A stretch of DNA of 64,000 bases from Zanthoxylum bungeanum (Eukaryota > Streptophyta > Magnoliopsida > Sapindales > Rutaceae). The notes under the pieces were generated by a model. The model saw only the letters and a list, made by a program, of their open reading frames with translations, was not told the origin of the DNA and searched no databases. Position numbers and translations under genes: made by a program. The stretch covers positions 1 to 64,000 of the forward strand of contig SKCR01031828.1 in NCBI GenBank assembly GCA_019454045.1. Direction: 5' to 3'. Positions 57,430-64,000 of the stretch are shown here, one piece after another (the first letter of the stretch is position 1; the number at the start of each line of letters is the position of its first letter).

Positions 57430-58647
57430 TTGTACCGTTTTGCTTCCACAGCTTTACATTATGTCAAACCTGATATTATTGATGGTAAAGTTGTTGTATG
57501 CCCTCCAGCAGAAGTTTTGGAAGAAGGGAGTGTGTACTGGCAGAATACTTTAGTTGGTTATTTTGTGGAAACGTCTACCCTTCCAAACTGTCAATTCTAT
57601 TGCACACAAGTTATGGGGAAGGATGGGTTTGTTAGAAGTCCTTACGTCCGAGAATGGTTTCTTTTTGTTTAGATTCAATAGCCTTCAAGAGGCTGGTGTG
57701 GTGTTGGATGGAGCCCCTTGGCATATGGCTAATAGGCCGTTGGTTTTAAAACTTTGGCATTCTAATTTATCTTTGACTAAGGAGGATTTGTTCAAGGTCC
57801 CTGTCTGGCTCAAACTGTTTGACCTTCCTTTTTCTTTATGGACGGCGAAAGGGATAGCTGTGTGGCAAGTGCAGTTGGGAAACCTCTCAATGTTGACTAT
57901 ATTACCCAGTCCAGGAAACGTCTCAGCTTTGCTCGTGTTTGTGTTGAGATTGATGCTCGGAGCCCCCTTATCGAGGAGATTGTGTTCCAACACCCTAATG
58001 GCACTAGGGTTCCTATTAGGGTTGAGTTTGAATGGGTTCCTGTGAATGTTCCACTTGTGAATTTTTGGGCACTCGGTGAATTCGTGCCCCAGAAAGGCAC
58101 CTAGTAAGGAGATTAAAAGTTTTCCTCAGCCTGCTATTCCTAAGCCACATCCTCCGAATAAGGATGCTCCTTTTGATTCTGCTAAGGCTCAGGAGGGGGC
58201 TTGGATCCCGGTCACTAAAAATAAGAAAGGTAAGGGTACTTCTTTGAACCATCATGTTAGTTCGAGTGATGTGGTGCCTCTGATTGCTGAGAGAATTCTT
58301 GTTTTGGGTGAGGGTTCTTCTAATGGGTTGAATCCGACTTTGGTTACTCATTCTCTGCCTGTGATTTCTTCTGAGACTGCTTCTATGGTGATAGATGGTA
58401 ATTTGAAAGGGGTTAAAACTCCATTGACTCTTCACAACTTGGTGAGGATCTTCCTTATACTGAGGTAAATGAGTGCTCGCCGTCTGCAGTTTATGATTCG
58501 CCTACTCCGTTGGTTAACAGTTTGGCTATTAAGGCTGTTGACTCCCTGGAATCTAAGAAATTGACTTATGGTAACAAATCCAAAAAGGGTTCAGGTGGGA
58601 AAAGGAGTCAGAAGTGGAAGTCTTCTGGAGGGGGTCGTCGACGTTGA
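57430..58647 (+). pseudogene. LINE ORF1 (DUF4283 and CCHC), frameshifted
   Basis: The DUF4283 domain spans three frames: YWQNTLVGYF, IAHKLWGRMGLLEVLTSENG, FRFNSLQEAGVVLDGAPWHM, VPVWLKLFDLPFSLWTAKGI, then VGKPLNVDYITQSRKRLSFA and VCVEIDARSPLIEEI. A CSTCEF...NSCP knuckle at about 58048-58085 crosses a shift. The tail is basic (KSKKGSGGKRSQKWK) and ends at a stop at 58645-58647. ORF1 proteins bind the element RNA. At least three shifts make this non-functional, and the N-terminus is absent. Confidence 0.85.
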
Positions 58648-58679
58648 TTTGTGGGTTTGGCCTTTTTTCATCTGTTTTA

Positions 58680-61600
58680 ATGATTTTTGGTAGTTGGAAT
58701 ATTAGAGGTCTCAATGACCCTTTAAAACATGCTGAAGTCAGGAGTTTTTTAGTGAGGAGAAGCTCTCGTTGTGTGGTTTAGTTGAAACCAAGGTTAAGGA
58801 GGTTAATCTTATGAATGTCTCTCGTGCGATTAATCCTTCTTGGAAGTTTTTTTGCCATTCTGATATTAGTCCGTTTGGTCGTATCTGGGTTTGTTGGAAT
58901 CCTAGTGATGTTGTTGTTAGCATTATTCAGTCTTCAGCTCAAGCTATTCACTGCCGTGTGACTCCTATTTCTGGGGCTTGGAATTGTGTAGTTTCAGTGG
59001 TTTATGGTGAGTGTGATTACGAGAAGCGGCGAGAACTTTGGGCTGACCTGCTTAATTGTGGTAGTATGGTTGATGATTCCCCATGGCTTGTTTTAGGTGA
59101 TTTCAATGCTATCCGTTCTCCGTTTGAGCATAGTGGTGGATCTGTGGCTTGGCCAGCTTGGAAAGATGACTTGGGTTGCTGTTTGGGTCAAGCTGGCTTG
59201 GATGATCTGCAGTATTCTGGGTGTAAGTTTACTTGGTTTAATAAGCAGATTCAGTCTCCTATTTGGCGCAAGTTGGACCGTGTTCTGGTAAATCCTTCTT
59301 GGGAGTGTATTTTCCCGGGTTCTTCTGCCCGCTTTCTTCCTTCCCGGATTTCTGATCACTCTCATATGGTTGTTAAGCTTGCAGAGCTCCCTAAAAGGAA
59401 AATTCCCTTTAAATTCTTTCAGTTTTGGGTGGATCATCCTGATTTTCTTTCTGTTGTGGCTAGGGCTTGGGATATTGATGTTCATGGTACTCCAATGTTC
59501 CGGTTATGTTGTAAGCTAAAGAATGTTAAAGCAGCTTTGAAGAAATTTAATGTTGAGCATTTCTCTAAAATTTCTTGTCGTGTTTTGGAGATCAGGAAGG
59601 AGTTGGATAGAGTTCAATGTGCTTTACAGGACTTCCCCAGTGACCCTGCTCTGTTAGCTGAGGAAGCTCGTCTTTCAGTGAGTTATGGTGATTTGAGTCG
59701 GGCTGAAGAAGGCTTTAATAGACAGAAATCTCGTGTTCAGTGGCTTAACCTTGGGGATCAGAATTCTAAGTTCTTCTTTACCGCTATGAAGAGTTTTCAT
59801 GGCCGTAGTAAGGTTACTTCTATTACTAAAGAGGATGGTACCCGAGTGGAGGAAGATGTTTTGGTTAGAGATGAGATTGTTTCTTTTTTTGAGTCCCTTT
59901 TTGGTCCTCAGCACCGTCAGCAGGATTTTGATAGGGTGACCCTCCATTCTGCTATTACTAGACATGTGACTGAGGAGCAGAGTATGGCTCTTTCTCGTGA
60001 GGTTGAGGATGAGGAGATTAAGGCTGTTTTGTTCGGGCTGAAAGACAATAAAGCTCCAGGTCCGGATGGGTTTAATTCGGGTTTCTTTAAGAAGTGTTGG
60101 AATATTGTGGGGGATGATGTCTTATGTGCTATTCATTCATTCTTTTCTTCTGGACGTCTTTTGAGGCAGGTAAATGCTACATCCATTGCTCTGATTCCTA
60201 AGATTCCTAACCCTTCCCAGGTTAAGGATTATAGGCCCATTTCTTGCTGTAACACCATTTACAAGTGCATTGCTAAGCTGATTGCGAACAGAATTAAGGT
60301 CATTCTCCCTTCAGTGATCAGTCAGAATCAATCTGCTTTTGTCGAGGGAAGGCGTATTAGCGACAATATTCTCTTATGTCAGGAATTGGTTCGGATTTAT
60401 CACCGGAATGGCGGTTCCCCGAGGTGTGCTCTTAAGATAGACTTGATGAAAGCTTATGACACTGTTCGTTGGGATTTTTTGGTTGAGGTTCTGAGGACTG
60501 TTGGTATTCCTGAGAGGATGGTGGGTTGGATTCAGGAGTGTATGACTACTACGAGATTCTCTGTTTCTATTAATGGTGAGCTGCATGGTTTTTTCTCTGG
60601 GGGTCGTGGGTTGCGACAAGGTGATCCTATGTCTCCTTATCTTTTTGTTTTGGCTATGGAAGTTTTATCAGGCCTTCTTCGTAATATGGCTACTGATCCG
60701 GGTTTCCAGTTCCATTGGCGGTGTTCAAAGGACGTCTTACTCATCTCTGTTTTGCAGATGACCTTATGATTTTTTGTAAAGCAGATGCATCCTCTGTTTC
60801 TTTGATCAAGGATTGTATTGGGCAGTTCAGTGGTTTATCAGGTTTAATTCCGAATCCAGCTAAGAGTCATCTCTTCTCTTCTGGCATCTCTCTTTCTATG
60901 CAAGACCAACTGCGAGATGTGTTGAGATTCCAGGTGGGGACTCTTCCTGTGAGGTATTTGGGGGTTCCTTTGATCTCTACTAAACTTAGGGCCTCTGACT
61001 GTGCTTCTCTTGTGGATCGTATTGTTATGCGTGCTAAAAGTTGGAGTTGTAAGTTTCTCTCTTATGCAGGTCGGCTCCAGCTTATAAAGTCTGTTTTGTT
61101 CTCCATTCAGGTTTATTGGTCTTCTTTATTTATTCTTCCTAAGTCAGTGATTAGGAAGGTGGAGACTATCCTTCATTCTTTCCTTTGGAAGGGTAGTGCG
61201 CTTATCACTACTGGGGCTAGAGTAGCTTGGAGCAAAATTTGTTTACCTCTTAAGGAGGGGGGTCTGGGTATAAAGAGTCTGGAAGCTTGGAATAGAGCAG
61301 CTATTGTCAAGCATATTTGGTTTCTCTGTTCTGGTCAGGTTTCTTCTTGGTCTACTTGGGTTTACTCTTATTTACTGAGGGGGAGAAGTTTTTGGGAGAT
61401 CCCTCGTCCTTCTGATTGCTCTTGGAGTTGGCGTAAGATTTTGGAGCTTCGTTCTTGGTCCCGTCGGCGGATGAGAGTGAGTATTGGGAATGGTGAGTCG
61501 ACTTTATTGTGGTTTGATAATTGGCATCCTGTAGGCCCGATTGAGTACTCATTGGGCGAGAGAGTGATTTATGATTCTGGCTTGGATAGGATGGCGACAG

Positions 61601-62315
61601 TTGCTTCCATTATCTCTGATTCTGCTTGGCATTGGCCCCCTTCTAGATCTGCTGCTCTTGTTGATTTGGCTCAGACTCACCTTCCGTCTCCTTCTAGTTT
61701 GAGGGAGGATATGCTGGTTTGGGAAGATGATAGACATGGGAAATTTTCTGTGGATTGTGCCTGGAATGCTTTGAGGTCGAGGAGACCCGAGATGCCTTGG
61801 TCCCGAGTTGTCTGGTTCCGGAAATCTATTCCCCCCCATTCTTTTCTTCTTTGGATGTCCATTCAGGGAGGCCTTTGTACTCAGGACAATCTAATGAAAT
61901 TTGGTATATCCTCTTGCTCGCGGTGTATCCTTTGTGGTTGTTCGAGTGAGGACATCGATCATCTTTTTTTTCAGTGCCTCTTTTCATTGAGGGTTTGGTT
62001 GTCTGTGTTAGCCATGTGTGGTTTAGACTGGAGCTGTCGAGATTGGCGCCAAACTGTTGAGTGGCTTTGTCAGTTCTCTGATGCCTCTTTATATCATCTT
62101 CTGGTTCGTTGTCCTTTGCAGCGTCAGTTTAACATATATGGAGGGAGAGGAATGCTCGCACTCATGATATGCCTCTTAGGCCAGTTTCTGTTCTTCTATA
62201 TGATATTGTTTTTGATGTTCGGAATCGTGTTAGTTCTTTACGTAAGGTGACTCCATCTTATGACAATAAATGGCTTCACCTTTCGTGGCACTTGCCCGAT
62301 GACATCTTTAGTTGA
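58680..62315 (+). pseudogene. LINE ORF2: endonuclease, reverse transcriptase, zf-RVT
   Basis: ATG 58680 (MIFGSWNIRGLNDPL). A one-base loss near 58757 ends this frame; it resumes at LCGLVETKV (catalytic Glu), then VLGDFNAI, LDRVLVNPSW and SRISDHSHM of the AP-type endonuclease. RT follows with NKAPGPDGFN, ALIPKIPN, DYRPISCCN, SAFVEGRRISDNILL, KIDLMKAYDTVRWDFL and GLRQGDPMSPYLFVLAMEVLS. A second shift near 60720 precedes the catalytic FADDLMIFC. The zf-RVT domain (SCSRCILCGCSSEDIDHLFFQC) and a shifted end (LPDDIFS) close it. Two shifts split a protein of about 1,210 codons. It would nick DNA and prime reverse transcription from the nick. Confidence 0.9.
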
Positions 62316-62435
62316 TCTCTTGTAGCCGTTTGGCTTTCTTCTAGGAGGGCTTGTCCTCTCTAGATCCTGGGGGATGCCCCTTTGCTCTTGTATAGTTTTC
62401 TTTTGGTTATAATACTTACCTTATCCAAAAAAAAT
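62316..62435 (+). other. LINE 3' UTR and tail
   Basis: GCCGTTTGGCTTTCTTC, GGAGGGCTTGTCCTCTC, CTGGGGGATGCCCC and TTTTGGTTATAATACTTACC end at a short A-run. GGGGGATGCCCCTTTG and the GGAGGG...CCTCTC pair could form small stems. This segment is what all truncated copies share and is the probable recognition end for the LINE RT. Confidence 0.8.
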
Positions 62436-64000
62436 GATTAGGATGTCATCAACATAGAGGACTAAAAATACGACCATGCTCCCACTGGCCTTCTGATACA
62501 CACATGATTCTTCCGAATTCTTGAGAAAACCAGACGATCTAATAATCTCATCAAATCGAAGATTCCAACCTGAGTTTTCATACCATACCTGAGTTTTCAC
62601 TGGACGCAAAACCTTCCGGCTGTTCCATATAGATTTCTTCATCAAGAAATCCATTTAGAAAAACCGTTTTGACATCCATTTGCCAAATCTCGTAGTCATG
62701 ATACGCAGCTATTGAAAGAAAAATCCTAATAGACTTAAGCATAGCTACTGGCGAAAAAGCTTCATCGTAGTCGACGCCAGGTCGCTGCGTGTAACCTTTT
62801 GCTACCAGTCGGGCCTTATAGATTTTAACCTTTCCATCAGGCCGGCGTTTCCTCTTGTAAACCCATTTACAACCGATAGGAATAATTCATTCGGGAAGCG
62901 GAACCAAGTCCCAAACTTGATTCTTATGCATTGAGTCTAACTCGGATTTCATGGCACTTTGCCATTTCACTGAGTCGATGTCCAACATTGATTCTCTATA
63001 GGTGAAAGGATCAGTCTCTTCAACTAAAAGAACATCAAGACTCTTTTCTTGTATCAAATACAAGCGTTCATGAGGTCTAGATACCCTTTGTGACCTACAG
63101 AGTGTGTGTTTTGAAGGTTCTTCATCTACTTGAACTTCAGGTTCCTCCGTTGGTTCATTATTTTCAGGTTGGACTTCATCAAGTTCAACCTGTCTATGAT
63201 TACCACCTTCTGACAAAAATTCTACTTCTAGAAATTTTACGAAGCGAGCTACGAACACATTTCGATGCTCGGTATCATAGAACAGATATCCCTTCGTATT
63301 CGAAGGATATCCAACAAACCTAAACTTTTTCCCTCGAGGCGAAAGCTTATCTTGCTGAGCCATCCTGACATAGGCAGGACAACCCTAAACCTTAATATAA
63401 CTAAGATTTGGTCTCCTACCGGTCCATATCTCATATGGAGTCATAGGAACAGATTTTGAAGGAATCTTATTCAAAAGATGTGCAGTTGTTAAAAGAGAGT
63501 AGCCCCATAAGTAATAGAGCAAATCTGTAAAACTCAACATTGATCAGACCATATCCAATAAAGTCTGATTTCTCCTCTCAGACACTCCATTGTGTTGTGG
63601 AGTATTTGGAGGAGTATATTGAGCGAGAATCCCATTTTCCTTCATATAATCCATGAACTCACTGCTCATATATTTGCCGCCTCAATCAGATCGAAGGCAT
63701 TCAATATATTGACCAGTTTGTTTTTCTACTTCATTTCGGAACTCTTTGAACTTTTCAAAGGTTTCTAATTTATATCGCATCAGATAGACATAACCGTACC
63801 ATGACAGATCATCGGTAAAGGTAACGAAGTACGAATAACCACTGTGAGCAGTTTGACTTAGTGGACCACATACATCAGAATGTACGAGTTCCAGTAAGTT
63901 AGTGGCGCGGTGTCCAACACCAGAAAATGGGGCTTTGGTCATCTTACCATGAATACATGATTCACAAGTTGGATAAGGTTCAATGGTGAGCTGGTATCAA
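62436..64000 (-). pseudogene. Copia integrase, linker and RT N-part (right-hand element)
   Basis: Minus, from the window end: ESCIHGKMTKAPFSG (end of GAG-pre-integrase), ELVHSDVCGPLSQTAHSGYSYFVTFTDDLSWYG (first Asp), ECLRSD then a stop, NTPQHNGVSERR(N), YEIWTGRRPNLSYIKV, KFRFVGYPSNTKGYLF, a long acidic linker, YRESMLDIDSVKWQSAMKSEL, then [16 protein letters not shown] and VLYVDDILII at the LINE edge. Stops at about 63680, 63543 and 62888 and shifts between blocks break it. Gag and the 5' LTR lie beyond the window. Confidence 0.85.

Larger units (their letters stand above)
57402..62435 (+). mobile_element. L1-like LINE, 5' truncated, inserted in copia RT
   Basis: About 5.0 kb on +: ORF1 without its start, ORF2, 3' UTR, and a TTATCCAAAAAAAA tail. 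Layout fits plant L1-clade LINEs without an RNase H domain. Copia RT on both sides is in one orientation, but about 60 codons between PFRH and YVDDILII are missing, so the insertion or a later event removed some 180 bp. No TSD is seen. It is the best copy of the family whose 3' pieces lie at 24796, 26645, 28933, 41156, 42857 and 46317. Confidence 0.9.

Overview
This is a stretch of nuclear plant DNA, most likely from a eudicot. It is almost entirely nested, decayed transposable elements, and I see no intact host gene, rRNA, tRNA or prokaryotic feature. The plant assignment rests on the element types: Ty1/copia and Ty3/gypsy elements with plant-type gag, integrase and RT motifs; a plant L1-like LINE (DUF4283-type ORF1, then EN-RT-zf-RVT); a gag-only Tat/Ogre-like element; a tRNA-related SINE tail; and (TA)n and (TG)n microsatellites. 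The species cannot be told from the sequence.

Layout, left to right. 1-2584: an LTR end, a broken plant transposon protein gene and a copia integrase scrap. 2585-6420: a rearranged Ogre-type LTR in + orientation, which contains a ~620-bp-arm inverted repeat and two tandem arrays. 7542-10408: a 2.9-kb solo gypsy LTR with target-site duplication (TSD) AAAAT. 11172-20805: a copia LTR split by a 9.0-kb Ogre/Tat-like element (11639-20669, TSD CTAAG). That element has two ~2.43-kb LTRs, PBS, PPT, a broken gag, no pol, and three minisatellites in its 3' untranslated part. 20791-23440: a hairpin, a SINE tail, a microsatellite, a gypsy solo LTR (21631-22606, TSD AACAT) and a copia 3' LTR.

23441-46012: minus-strand copia sequence (RNase H, RT and integrase on the left; integrase, protease and gag on the right). 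It is split by a 12.7-kb block of related gypsy elements (26509-39189). The gypsy element 28417-39189 has two ~1-kb LTRs, PBS, gag, PR, RT, RNase H and integrase. Its interior is partly duplicated, and a 61-nt piece of copia gag sits at the duplication joint. To the right, a leader-gag-protease segment of the copia is present three times in tandem. Two copies carry the same LINE insertion and the third keeps the empty site.

46013-52435: non-coding gypsy-LTR-like DNA. 52436-56036: a plus-strand gypsy fragment whose 3' LTR is split by a 2.1-kb solo LTR (TSD CTTGG). 56037-64000: a minus-strand copia element whose RT is interrupted by a 5.0-kb L1-like LINE (57402-62435).

The genes do not form a working pathway; they record successive insertion, recombination and repair. 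Three points deserve a second look. The first is the LTR-derived inverted repeat with facing TATA boxes, a possible small-RNA source against its own family. The second is a gypsy family whose pol frame runs into its LTR, so solo LTRs carry pol tails. The third is the 61-nt templated patch at a duplication joint. All boundaries were read by eye, without alignment or database search.
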